From Apostichopus japonicus (lineage: Eukaryota > Echinodermata > Holothuroidea > Aspidochirotida > Stichopodidae): 64,000 bases of DNA. Made by a program: the position numbers and the translations under genes. Shown here piece by piece: positions 38,906-50,869 of the stretch. The notes under the pieces are model-generated. The model ran no database searches, was not told the DNA's origin, and was given only the letters and a program-made list of their open reading frames with translations. Location of the stretch: positions 14,984,321 through 15,048,320 of the forward strand of contig NC_092578.1 of assembly GCF_037975245.1 (NCBI RefSeq), in the 5' to 3' direction. Every line of letters starts with the position of its first letter. Position 1 is the first letter of the stretch.

Positions 38906-39160
38906 AAAATTAACACAATATAGTGTTCATTTGTTAAAACTTCTGGGTGTCAACATGACACTTCAGGAAGTAAAATTAACACCATAAAGTGTTCATTTGT
39001 TAGCACTTCTGGGTGTCAAAATTGCACTTCAGGGAGTATAATTAACACTCTAGTGCACATTTTTTGGCCTTCTGGGTGTCAAAGTTCTGCTTCAGTGAGT
39101 AGAATTACCACCATATGGTGTTCATTTGTCATCTGTGTCAAGATGATACTTAATGGACTC
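38906..39160 (+). repeat. 66 bp subterminal tandem repeat, four units
   Basis: Units start at 38906, 38972, 39038 and 39101 (spacings 66, 66, 63). Each contains A(A/T)AATTAACAC, GTGTTCATTTGTT or a variant, CTTCTGGGTGTCA and CACTTCAGG(G/A)AGT. Divergence grows towards the interior. AACACT and AGTGTT within a unit are inverted, so each unit can form a small hairpin. Subterminal arrays of this sort often hold transposase-binding sites. Confidence 0.9.
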
Positions 39161-39599
39161 TCAACACACAATAGTGCTCTCTCGTTTATACTTCTGGATG
39201 TATATTTAACTGCTGGTTTGTAAAGTTTTACATGTTTATTATGTAACGCAAATACAATACTGTTATGTAAAATTTTGCCAGAAAAGTTTACATCGCACCC
39301 GTTTAGTAAATATTTTATACAGGTTTTAGGTTAATTATTACCTAGTAATTAGGTAAACAATATGGATGCATGTTTGAATCGCTCACAGCAGAAAGTTACA
39401 TTTAAGAGAGAGCAAAAAGCAATGACAACACAAACAATTCAGAATGTGGGATTTTCAGCAATTAAACACCCTACTACCTTCCTATTCCAGAGGTCCATTT
39501 ATTATATCCCATTAAATGTAAAACGAACAATTTAGGCTATAAAAGTATTGTCTTGTGGAATTAAGTCAACTTAAAAGTGCCAACATTTTTCAAATGCTA

Positions 39600-40110
39600 C
39601 AGTGCAGTTACTTGGTCTTTATTTTTTTGCACATGCCTTTTGTTTCTAGATTAAAGACAAAGAAACAACTCTTCCCAAAGTCAATTTCAAATAAGCAACA
39701 ACTTTAGAAAAATTCTGATCCATGGGATGAGAAAACATGGAGTGCTGTGTATGATGACTGCTACACTTCAGTGACTATGTCTTTGTTGTTGGCAAATGCC
39801 TTTTGGTATTCCAGATTAAACGCAAGAAACTACTCTTCCCAAAGTCAATTTCAAATAAGCAACAACTTTAGATATAGGCTATGCTGATCCGTGGGATGAG
39901 AAAACGTGGAGTACTGTCTATGATGACTGCTCCACTGCAGTTACTTTGTCTTTGTTGTTGGCTCGTGCCTTTGGTATTCCAAATTAAACACAAAGAAAAA
40001 ACTCTTCCCAAAGAAAATTCCAAATAAGCAACAACTTTACATACATTCTGATCCGTAAGATGAGGAAACATGGAGTTCTGTCTATGACAACTGCTAAACT
40101 GCAGTAACTT
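39600..40110 (+). repeat. ~165 bp tandem repeat, three units
   Basis: The block CTCTTCCCAAAG, CAAATAAGCAACAACTTTA, CTGATCC(A/G)T, GATGA and CTGTCTATGA recurs at shifts of 164 and 169 bp (CTTCCC at 39671, 39835 and 40004). It lies just downstream of the SAMD3-like exon on the minus strand. The third unit contains the exon's stop codon, so the array may have arisen by duplication of the gene's 3' end. Confidence 0.9.
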
Positions 40111-40423
40111 TGTCTTTTTTGTCGGCACGGTGAGCATAAAAATCTCGAATCTGGTTGCGTTTCACACCACCAGGCAACGTGTAGACAACTTTTTGGAAAA
40201 ATTCCCAGGCACCGAGACTTGCAATTTGGTATAATTCAGATTTAACATGTAGAATAATTTGAAGCAAACATCAATGGCTTCATAAATGTCCTCTGGGGTA
40301 GGGCATGTCTCTGGATGATCACAAATGACTGCTTGGGGTGTATTTTGCTTCCTCCAAGAAGTAACAGATATTGCTGAGGTCTTTCTGAAATCTTTTGCAA
40401 ATAGAATTCCAAGTTGATGCTTC
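40094..40423 (-). pseudogene. SAMD3-like C-terminal exon, two frameshifts
   Basis: A strong acceptor (TTTCTTTGTTGTTACTTAG) precedes base 40423. The first frame reads QQYLLLLGGSKIHPKQSFVI. Near 40300 the family-like reading moves to a second frame with YEAIDVCFKLFYMLNLNY, and near 40215 to a third with WEFFQKVVYTLPGG. The third frame then runs to a TAG at 40094-40096. This order (a 'LLLLG..FVII..AL' strand pattern, then 'AIDVCFKLFYV', then 'WEFFQKVVY') is how I remember the C-terminal region of SAMD3-like proteins common in fish and invertebrate genomes. Two frame changes mean it is broken here, unless the assembly has errors. The ORFs at 40162-40437 and 40242-40463 are fragments of this one exon. 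Confidence 0.6.
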
Positions 40424-41374
40424 CTAAGTAACAACAAAGAAAAGAAAAGAAAATTCCCATCATAATGAAGTTGTGTTAAAACCTTCTTGGAGCATAAGCA
40501 GTTTTTTACATGTACCCCTCACAAAACATGAACATTCCTAAAAAAAAGGCCCACAATTTAATCAGTTGTGATTCTAACTTCTCCAAGTACGTTTGAATCT
40601 AGAAAGCCAGATGGCCTATAGTGATTACTTGTCAAAACAGAAACTTGCATTAAACTTTCATCAGACAAGGAAGGCAACTTTTATAACCAATGCATCATGT
40701 TAACAATGCTTAAAACAATGCTCACTCCCACTGCAATTGTGTAGATTGATATGAATTATAACAGCTAGATCACTTCCATAAGATAGCTAAATTATAGTTG
40801 GGCCTAGGTCTAAAAGTATCACCAATCCACATCAGCTTCGGCCTACTTGCTACAACTTACAAGCTAAAATGGCAATTAGTGGTAATTATATATTGCATTA
40901 CATGAATATATGTTTATCCCTTATTGAACATAGTACCAGCGTGTTCTATAGGCCCATGCCCGATGCTATTTAAAATGCATTGTCTTGAAATAGCCTAAGT
41001 ATACCCTACTAGTACTAGGCCTAATAGTAGTACTACTTAAAAAAGTGACTCGCAGGGTATACGAAGTTACGGTTAACGCACAAAAAGGAATAGAATGCAC
41101 TAGATTACAATAAAGGCCTAGACCAAAGTCCTCCGTCCGTCCGAAGGCAATTCCGTTTAATGTTTACTTGTATGTAGGCTACACTGATTCGTTGACAATT
41201 ATGAGTTGACTATGACAAACAGCAGCTAGCCTATTATATTAACTTATAGTATGACTTTAACGTTAGGTCTACTTAACGCAAGCGATTCAAATGCATTCGT
41301 CTACCCAGCTTAGTCGTGGGTCTCTAAGCATATCTCGTTCTTGTCACGTACACTTACATAATATCAAAACATAC

Positions 41375-41591
41375 CTTCGAATTTTTCAATCAATTCTTCC
41401 AGTCCCCAGTCTCCTATAACGTCATTTTCATGCCATTGTAGCTCGTTATCGCACACTGAGTACGTAACGTTTTGTGGCTTGAACGTATATATGGCTGTGG
41501 TTACTATAGTACATTTAGTAACGATAAATGTCGACAAACTGGTACAAGTATTGCTAGGTACGGTAAATGGGTGTTTACGGTACGGTGGTAC
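41375..41591 (-). pseudogene. SAM-domain first exon piece (SAMD3-like)
   Basis: On the minus strand the frame is open from 41591 to a consensus donor (TTCGAAG before GTATGT) at 41375/41374. The end of the exon reads DNELQWHENDVIGDWGLEEL and then IEKFEG. The pattern W-x(5)-V-x-x-W-x-L-x-x-L-I-x-x-F-E is the start of a sterile alpha motif (a helical protein-interaction domain), whose usual continuation 'xxIDGxxLLxL' is missing. The donor leaves one base of a codon and the acceptor at 40423 supplies two, so the two exons join in phase with the first frame of the C-terminal exon. The rest of the SAM domain and the middle of the protein are absent, suggesting an internal deletion. No ATG is in frame, so the true start is unknown. 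Confidence 0.6.
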
Positions 41592-41753
41592 TTACACTAA
41601 GAATCCAGCTGACGGGAGGTTTGACCAATCAGAATACTCGAACTGAAAGTACACTTCTGCAGGTGTTAAAAAATTCACGCTACATAAATTATGTAACCCT
41701 ACTCAGGGTCAGAGTAACCCTTCAGGTGTAGGGTGAACGGCTACACCTGGAAA

Positions 41754-41786
41754 GTGTTAAAATTCAACACTCCATTTTTTTGCGTG
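41754..41786 (-). repeat. Right terminal inverted repeat
   Basis: Minus strand CACGCAAAAAAATGGAGTG then TTGAATTTTAACAC. It pairs with the left end of the element. Confidence 0.85.
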
Positions 41787-41788
41787 TA

Positions 41789-42370
41789 TTTTCAGTTAAG
41801 ATTACAGGGGGCATCCTATACATATCTTTGTGTATGCTAGGATAAAAAGACCTCGACAACTTACGCAGAGTATGACACTCGTTCAGTAATCGTCTCAACT
41901 TGCAGTGTTTCGAACATAACAATTAGAGAGGATATTCGAATACAAGCATTCGGATCACTTAAAATTGTAACCCGCTGTGTGTAGTATTAGCGGAATATAA
42001 ACACTATATATAAAGCACGTTCTTTTTTTGTGTGTGCACAGTTTAAAACAGATAACATTTAAACCAGACGCGCAAAGATTGCGAACATTTTGGGATGCAT
42101 CTCAATTAAAAGATTGCTGCCAACCTACACTACTCAGAGTATAACAGCATATAGTTGTAACGATTGTACTAATTACTATAAACCGTGTGTTTCCGTACAG
42201 CAGACGACATTTTATTAAAGTACCGCCGTGACTCAAAGATAGAGGTTATATTTCCCCGCTTTTGGAACGCTGTTTATTTGAAAGATTAATTAAAAGGCAC
42301 ACAAAACCCCACAATTATCTAAACTTATGTTGACAGAGGTCTTTGTGAAGAACAACTCCCACAAAGAGCT
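41789..42370. other. Gene-free stretch
   Basis: Nothing recognised. Confidence 0.6.
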
Positions 42371-42715
42371 GGAAAAAATCTTGCTCTGTTTGAGAGATAT
42401 CCTAATTTAACAGTCGTATCTGGGTGCTGTCACTTCGAAAATCTGTGATATCAAAGTGACACTAAGATCTAAAACCTTTTACTTTCTTTTCTTGTTTTTC
42501 ATTGTTTCATGATAGAATGTTTACAATGTTATACACTTAAACCAATACCATCATTAGGTCGTCAAAACAAAAAAAAACACTTCAATATTTTTGATTTTCA
42601 GCATTTGCAAAATCTCAATACCATTACAGAAATAAACATTGTAAAAAAAAAAAAAAAAATCATAACGAGAAAATTGGAAGCACATGTGGCTTGATATTGG
42701 CATATTTAGACTTGA
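42371..42715 (+). repeat. Dispersed repeat, copy A (partner at 53168)
   Basis: Three collinear blocks are shared with 53168-53456: AATCTTGCTC(T/C)GT..GAGA(T/C)ATCCTA, then ACCAT(C/T)ATTAGGTC, then CATATTTAGACTT. Block spacing differs by indels, including the long A run near 42645. Confidence 0.65.
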
Positions 42716-42793
42716 TCGAGTCTTCGACCTTGTGCGTTAAGGGACGTTAAATCCGTAATATCTCCCAAAAAAAGAATAAGATTTTCTCAGCTG

Positions 42794-42820
42794 TTTTTTT
42801 TTTTTTTTGGGGGGGGGGGG
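42794..42820 (+). repeat. T15-G12 homopolymer junction
   Basis: A 15-base T run passes directly into a 12-base G run. A very similar T10-G11 junction lies at 54109-54129. Confidence 0.95.
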
Positions 42821-43120
42821 AGGTTGTTTATGACAGTTATCTCTACCACATAGACTAATGATGATGCTCAACCATGGCTCGACAAACTCCTAATGGAGCT
42901 TTAATACCCCGGACAGTCACACTGAAGTATATATCTCGTCTATAAAAACATCCAGTGTCTGGCATTTATGGATTTTTATAAACACAGCCAATACCGTTTG
43001 TCACTCTGCCGTCCTTCCTTTCCTTATGTTTCTTTTATTTTTCTGTCTATTTCCTTTTCCTTACATGTCTTGTCTTGCATTTTGTTGCATTGCAGTACAG
43101 TTATTACATTGCAGTACGTT

Positions 43121-43498
43121 TGTATCGTATTGTATTGTATTGAATTGTATAGAATTATATTGTATTGTATCGTATTGCATTGTATTGTATTGTATTGCAT
43201 TGTATTGAATTGTATTGTATCGTATTGTATTGTATCGTATTGTAATGTATTATATTGTATTGCATTGTATTGTATTGTATTGTATCGTATTGTATTGTAT
43301 TGTATTGTAATGTAATGTATTGTATTGTATTGTATTGTACTGCATTGCAGTGTAATGTATTGTATTGTATTGTATCGTATTGTATTGTATTGTATTGCAT
43401 TGCATTGTATTGTAATGTAATGTAATGAAATGTATTGCATTGTATTGTATCGTATTGTAATGTAATATATTGTAAAGTAATGTATTGCATTGTATTGA
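43121..43498. repeat. (TATTG)n pentanucleotide array, about 380 bp
   Basis: A 5-bp period array with variants TATCG, TAATG, TGCAT and TGAAT. Because the unit is 5 bp and lacks stops in most phases, long frames stay open on both strands (up to 138 codons, YNTIQYN pattern on the minus strand). These are not genes. Variant spacing could be used to reconstruct the array's growth. Confidence 0.97.
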
Positions 43499-44663
43499 TA
43501 ATTTTTTTTTTTAAACTAATGAAACAGATTGTTCTCTTCGGCTCTTATTTACAAGTATAATACCAAAAAATTTGATTACTCTTCATCAAACCATGCTACA
43601 TATTTCTATTCTCCAAAACAATATGGTACAGGAATGTAACAAGATGAGAAAGGGTTTCCAACATTTGCTAAAGAAGTACTTTAGTTGGACAAAATATGGT
43701 TCAAAATTGGTTTGCAGGCCTAAATAATCAGAAAAAGGTAAAGATATACTCTCAAATCTTGTGAGCATTTTTGCATATATACTAATGACTTCCTTTGAAT
43801 AAATCAATAATTAAAAGTTGTGTCATGATCGTTACCCCAGCAACAGCGTGCTTAACAGTTGAAAACATTTAAAGATATAAAAAAAAGACTGACAGATAAC
43901 CACAAAGAAAAGTGATATCTATCTCCTCATGCAGAGTTTCAAGTTAATCTGCATTTTCATCTCTACTTTACTTAAACACAAGGATTACTCACTGATAGTG
44001 ACAAGGGCAAATTCATAGCCTTTCGCATAATCCTCAGTCAGAAAGATTTTCAAAATGTGAAAAATGATTTGTGTCTGCTTGACAGTGCCTGAGCAATTAT
44101 TCCCTGGATGTTGTGGTCTTCTTCGTAAGCCTCCTAAGTTATCTTGGCATTGGAAAACTGATGTATGAAATAAAATATGCGTCGTCGATAGTATCTGACG
44201 TGACTTCCTCCTGTAACATTTAACGCCGTTATTTATGATGGTAATAACGTTTAACATGACTCCTATTGGCAGTAATGCACAGCATCACCATATATATTAA
44301 CATAAGGTATATACCATAGCGAACATGATAGAAACAATTTCAGTGTGACAGTGATATCGTGTGGAAGGAGTGTTAACACTTAAAATGCGTGACAAAGTAG
44401 TAGTGGCACAACAAAACACAACACCATTATGCACTCAACTGAGTTTCACAAAACATTCACCATTAGTTGCATATTGCATAATTTAGTGTACTAGTGATAT
44501 CTAATGCACAGAAAGGCATAATCCGATAGCTACTTGTGATAACATATAACGTATAGTGTGCACTATAGTGATATCGTACGACAGAACTGATAACATTAGG
44601 CATGCGTAAATAACATACAACATCATGCATGTGAACTAAGTGATTAAGTATTAAGTGATATTG
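43499..44663. other. Gene-free stretch
   Basis: The part 44280-45060, on both sides of the TA array, has recurring GATAACATATA, TAGTGATAT and GACAACATATA motifs, suggesting a very decayed minisatellite. No coding frame accepted. Confidence 0.5.
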
Positions 44664-46678
<2,015 letters not shown>

Positions 46679-47242
46679 ATGGAGCTCTCATTTGTGGAGC
46701 GATTATTACGGCATCGTCGCGGCATATCCGCCCGAGATATCGACAACACAAGGAAAGCTATGTCTCCGTCCACACAATCTTCCGAAGCCGTAGACTATGT
46801 CACTGTCACAGACCAAGCCACGGTCGTAGTCGAACAAACAGAAACGGTGTCAGAGGTGTCAGAGGTTATGCAAATCGTAGGGTCCGAATCCTCATTTTCG
46901 TCTTCGCCACCATCGCCTTTATCGTCATTCGAATCAGCAGTCGCTTCCGTTAGCTCAGGGACGAGCACGACGCCACTTGGCGACGTAGATTCAATTTCGG
47001 AACATATTTTATCGAACACCACCAGATCTGTCACGACTTTGACAAGTCATCCTCCCGGTGAGGTATGGGTGGAGGATACTTTTCCGCTAACCTCTTTCGC
47101 GATTGTGAAAGCTATTATTCTAGCAGCGGTGTTGGCTATTCTTGTAACTACTACATATAAAATACTGTGGAAGTTCATAGTGAAGACCATCAACCCGAAG
47201 AAGAATAGGTACAACGAAAGCCGACGGGAACACCCGGGTTAA
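46679..47242 (+). CDS. Uncharacterised single-pass membrane protein, 187 aa
   Basis: The only convincing coding frame in the window: 187 codons from an ATG, with an in-frame TGA 39 bases upstream (46640-46642) and a TAA end. A frame this long is unlikely by chance at this base composition, and third positions are richer in G/C than the flanks. Residues 1-30 are basic and not a signal peptide (MELSFVERLLRHRRG). Residues 31-135 are rich in Ser, Thr, Val and acidic residues, with an SSFSSSPPSPLSSF segment and one sequon (N113). Residues 138-160 form a hydrophobic helix (FAIVKAIILAAVLAILVTTT). The last 27 residues are basic (KTINPKKNRYNESRREHPG). The layout suggests a tail-anchored or type II/III membrane protein. 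No family is recognised. The frame may be one exon of a larger gene: a possible donor (AATAG before GTACAA) lies near its end. Confidence 0.6.
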   Translation: MELSFVERLLRHRRGISARDIDNTRKAMSPSTQSSEAVDYVTVTDQATVVVEQTETVSEVSEVMQIVGSESSFSSSPPSPLSSFESAVASVSSGTSTTPLGDVDSISEHILSNTTRSVTTLTSHPPGEVWVEDTFPLTSFAIVKAIILAAVLAILVTTTYKILWKFIVKTINPKKNRYNESRREHPG

Positions 47243-47274
47243 ATTCTAACAAAAGGACAATATCATGCAAGTTA

Positions 47275-47355
47275 TGACGTCACAAGTGACGTCAGTAACA
47301 AGGTGACTATGTTCGGGAGCACGCACGTGATTGGTCGCTGTTTTTTCTGACGTCA
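47275..47355. promoter_or_regulatory. CRE/E-box/CCAAT cluster
   Basis: Three exact TGACGTCA sites lie at 47275-47282, 47287-47294 and 47348-47355. The first two form a near-palindrome. An E-box CACGTG (47324-47329) directly abuts an inverted CCAAT box, ATTGG (47330-47334). TGACGTCA is the CREB/ATF consensus and CCAAT the NF-Y consensus. The cluster starts 33 bases after the stop codon of the 187 aa frame. It may be a promoter for an unseen downstream gene, for a minus-strand transcript antisense to the frame, or an internal enhancer. No TATA box or initiator is clear. Confidence 0.55.
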
Positions 47356-48890
47356 CTTAACGCGCACCGCACTGGCATCGTGGTTGTGAACGGTAAAAGC
47401 AATGATCAAGAACGATCGTCTTAGCATGCGTGACTGCCACTTGATTTAAAGCATTTTACACCAACGTTATGTTTTTTTCTCTCTCTCACTTATTTTTTTT
47501 TCTCTTTTGGGGGTATTTTATGGCAAATTTTGTACGGATCTAAGGTGTTTCAAATGTATGAGTATCAAATGTAGAGTACCGTACGTTACGTAAAGATCAA
47601 AGACATTATTCAATGGCTGCGAAGCACACTTACGTAATCACCCTTATACCTTTTTTATGTGACTTCTGAGTTATTGAGCACTAAAGATTATATACTTATG
47701 AAGTAAAACATTGAAAGCGTAAAATGCACAGTTTATAAAGCACACATTTACCATCCTATTTAAATATCATTGAAACTAGCCTTAATTGACGGCAATTTGT
47801 AAAAAATAACAAAAGGAAGAAGAGACATTTCTATGTTCAGATGTTAAATAGCTATTAAGTGTTTCGCTTTCCACTCATTATGATTATTATACTTAAACAC
47901 GGATGTATATCTTCTCACGTTGATTTCTTCTCTCTTTTGATTTTCTACTCACGGAGCAATATTATTTCACTACTAATTACAGTATCTAAGACACTCTGTA
48001 AACTACGTACAAGTCAAGGCCAAAATCACTTAGAAAACATTCATACCTAATAATTATACAACAACACAACATTTGCGAAAATTGCGATATGTGTTTCTGA
48101 TCCGGTAAGCAAAATCGTCTTGATTTAGTTTCATGCAAATAAGTTAAAGAATTATTTGTGGTGAGTCATAATAGATCCAAGACGAGGTTTGCAGTGTACT
48201 TTCAAAAGAGCCTATATAGGTACAATTTATTTTACTTTCAAATATTTTATTAAAGTGGTAAAAATAGGTCTGGAGTTGCCTAAATGTGATTACAGAGTTG
48301 CATGTATTAATAATACAATACATTGCGACTATGGTAGTATTCCAGTTAGCCTACCGTAATAAATGTATAGGATTCTGTAGGCCTATATACGGAATTTTCA
48401 GAATATGGTATATTCAAAGTGATGATCCTCAAATGGTCAGATCTGATGAAAAGGTTATAAATAATAGATAAAATTATGTACTACTTTATTATCTCTTCTA
48501 AGCACTTCTCCATACGTTTGTATTTTCCTATAGCCTATATGCATACCCACAAAACGATTCCGTCATGGTACAACTTTGGAAACGTTCATTTAGAGCACAC
48601 ATAATGTTAAAGTGAGATTTTCTAGCAATTTCACAGGGAATGGAGTGGGGAGGGGCGGTGGGCAGAAGATTGAAGAGGTTATTATCACTTTTCTTTGTCA
48701 AATAAACTTAATATCATCGATTCCACAACCGTATACGACTTCGCCCCTATAGTATGGCTAGAATGCATATTTTAATGCACGTGTCAATAATACATATGTA
48801 ATGTTTATATTTCGTGTCGCAAGCAGTGCCGGAATGGAGCCCGAATGTAACAATGACGGCGGAGGGACGCGATGGGGAGTTTGTAACTCT
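47356..48890. other. Gene-free stretch
   Basis: The first 80 bases stay CpG-rich; the rest is AT-rich. A TAGGCCTA lies at 48378-48385. No exon with good splice sites was found downstream of the CRE cluster. Confidence 0.55.
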
Positions 48891-49013
48891 CACGCATATT
48901 GGTTGGCGATACAGCGTCTCCACGACGAAAAGCCCGCTTATTCGTTGGCGATGCGTCAGCATGATGCAAAAGCCCGCTTATTGGTTGGCGATGCGGCGTC
49001 GGCACGACGCAAA
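48891..49013 (+). repeat. CpG-rich minisatellite with inverted CCAAT boxes, three units
   Basis: Units of 40, 40 and 43 bp start at 48891, 48931 and 48971. Each holds ATT(G/C)GTTGGCGAT and a CAC/CAT-GACG(A/C)AA-type end, and the last two begin AGCCCGCTTATT. Units 1 and 3 carry ATTGGTTGG, an inverted CCAAT site; unit 2 has lost it (ATTCG). The preceding 90 bases are also GC-rich. Open frames on several phases here are compositional. Confidence 0.85.
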
Positions 49014-49227
49014 GATTAGAGGAATGTTTGAATTCTGTCAGGTTTTCCTAGTGGTATGTTGCATTTCACGAATATATTTATTCAGTCAAGATTTATTTAC
49101 AGAAAATTGGTCACGAGAAGCAATATTTTAACGACCTAACTGTATACACTTATTAAACTAAGACAATAAAATGAAGATAAACACAACAATAACCCTGAGT
49201 ACATACTTCTTCTTTTTTCGTTTACAC

Positions 49228-49268
<41 letters not shown>

Positions 49269-50640
49269 GTATTTATAGCCTATATATATTATACCATTTA
49301 GTTTAAATATTCCATAAACGACGCCATTAATTCCCGTTCCGTTTCGAGTGGATGAATATTAACTTAAACTTCCATGCCTTGTCACGCGTATGACTTCCGT
49401 TTTATAAGATATATAAGTACCGTTTTAATAAACAAAAATGCAGTAGACAATTTGTTCTCGCTGCCGGCAAATACGGTAATGTTTTCATCTTACTGAAATG
49501 CAAAAATATAATAATAAATATATTGGTCGTGGGTAGTGATAATCCCATGGGCACCCTGACTTGCCAAATCTTCTGTAGCCGAAGGTTGCTATATAGTATC
49601 GCTCATTTACAGGTTATATAATAAATGTATCCTATATAACCTATAATTTTGTGTAAATTTGTGTTCGATAAAGATAAATGAATGGACGTATAAATACAGC
49701 TTTGAGCAATGAAGTCTATTGACATATTTCAAGTGCGTTTTCAAGTTTAACATTAAAATAAATAATCTGTTAAAACAATCAATATCAGGGGCGGCTGAGC
49801 CGGGAATGGTCAGGGCCCCTCCAGTTTTGTGAAAAATAAATCATTAAAACGGCAATTGTTTGGTTAATTATATAGTGCCCTGTTGTTGGGAACTAAGCCA
49901 AAAGCTCTTTTCTTGAAAAACATTTAAATATGGTGCTGGAGTTTGTGGTGCGGAATATGCTACGGAAAATGTTGTCCGAAAAGTTTGATGTCACTAATAG
50001 TATATTGCTTTGATCCCTCAAATCGAAGTCACATGCCCCACTGTGCCCCACTGCCCCTCGACGTACATGCCCCCCCCCATCCCTCCCCCAGTCACTACTC
50101 TCCCGTTGCCTCTGATTAAACTACATAATTTTTTTCCAATGAGATAGAAATGAAGTATTCTGAATGCGATTATATAAAATGTATATATAAAGTATTATAT
50201 TTCATTAATGTAAGGTTATCATAATGAGGTAAGAATCTGCATATAATCAATTAATAAGAATTACATATGGATAAACATACAAGCAGTATGTTAAAATAGC
50301 CTATATGATTTAAGATGCAATGAATAGAACCGTGTACAGTAATTAAATCTAATTATATATAACCTAGTCCTAGTTTGAATTCAATTAGATCATGTAATTT
50401 GGAGGCGACAAATATTTAGTAGGCTAATTTGAATCTAGGCTACTTTAAATCACGATAAATATTAATATAATAATCAGCAGTTATGATTACGACGATTAAA
50501 GCGACCACAAATGTGGGAGAAACCCGAAATGGCTTATGGATTGTAACTTACACGTCGGTGGCTTCCAATTCAACCTTTTAACTCAAATTTGCAATCTTTC
50601 AATGTAGAAAGTCATTTCAGATGGGAAAACCGTAGATTGC
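49014..50640. other. Gene-free stretch with a TA array
   Basis: A TA array lies at 49227-49271. A C-rich patch near 50065-50100 with repeated GCCCCACTG looks like a fragment of a CCCC-type repeat. No coding frame accepted. Confidence 0.6.
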
Positions 50641-50756
50641 TCTTGAATGAAAAACCCACCTTACTATGATCCTGCCGGGTATCGAACCAGGAACCTCCCG
50701 ATTGCTAAGCCTCATTGCTTCAAATGCCACCGCTTTTATCCACAGCACCGGTTTGT
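50641..50756 (-). repeat. tRNA-derived short element (SINE-like)
   Basis: On the minus strand there is a B-box GGTTCGATACC (50688-50678), a downstream T5 run (50654-50650) and a weak A-box-like TGGCATTTGAAG. The T-stem CCTGG/CCCGG is mostly paired, and CTTAGCAA lies where an anticodon loop (AGC) would be, but the anticodon stem does not pair. The frame containing REVPGSIPGR is the usual accidental translation of such a B-box region. Its minus-strand 5' side runs into a TA tract (50757-50772). It is unrelated to the 372 bp element. Confidence 0.65.
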
Positions 50757-50869
50757 TTATATATATATATATTTTTTTATAGTATATTAAGTAAAACATA
50801 TTAATTCAGCAAATCCATAGCAATTTGAAACCAGTAAAATAGCAGTTTTTAATCAACTAAAAGATATGC

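Larger units (their letters stand above)
38700..41786 (-). mobile_element. 3.1 kb TIR DNA transposon carrying SAM-domain gene pieces
   Basis: The ends are inverted: plus strand CACTCAAAAAAATGAAGTGTT from 38700, and minus strand CACGCAAAAAAATGGAGTGTT from 41786. The likeness runs about 30 bp. A TA lies outside each end (38698-38699, 41787-41788), consistent with a TA target duplication. The left subterminal region is full of AACACT/AGTGTT motifs and 66 bp tandem units. The centre has a ~165 bp triplicated repeat and, on the minus strand, two exon-like pieces of a SAM-domain protein with matching splice sites. No transposase is recognised. Similar AACACT-rich elements associated with SAMD3-like genes occur in aquatic animals as I recall; the superfamily is not assigned. 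Confidence 0.75.

Noticed and set aside
43024-43490. Open frames of 111-138 codons on the minus strand
   Set aside because: They follow the TATTG pentanucleotide array and have only repeat-derived composition.
46795-47034. 79-codon acidic minus-strand frame
   Set aside because: It is antisense to the 187 aa frame and its acidity mirrors the Ser codons of the sense strand.
48891-49013. CRISPR-like array (three similar units)
   Set aside because: Units are contiguous without unique spacers, in a eukaryotic sequence; it is a minisatellite.
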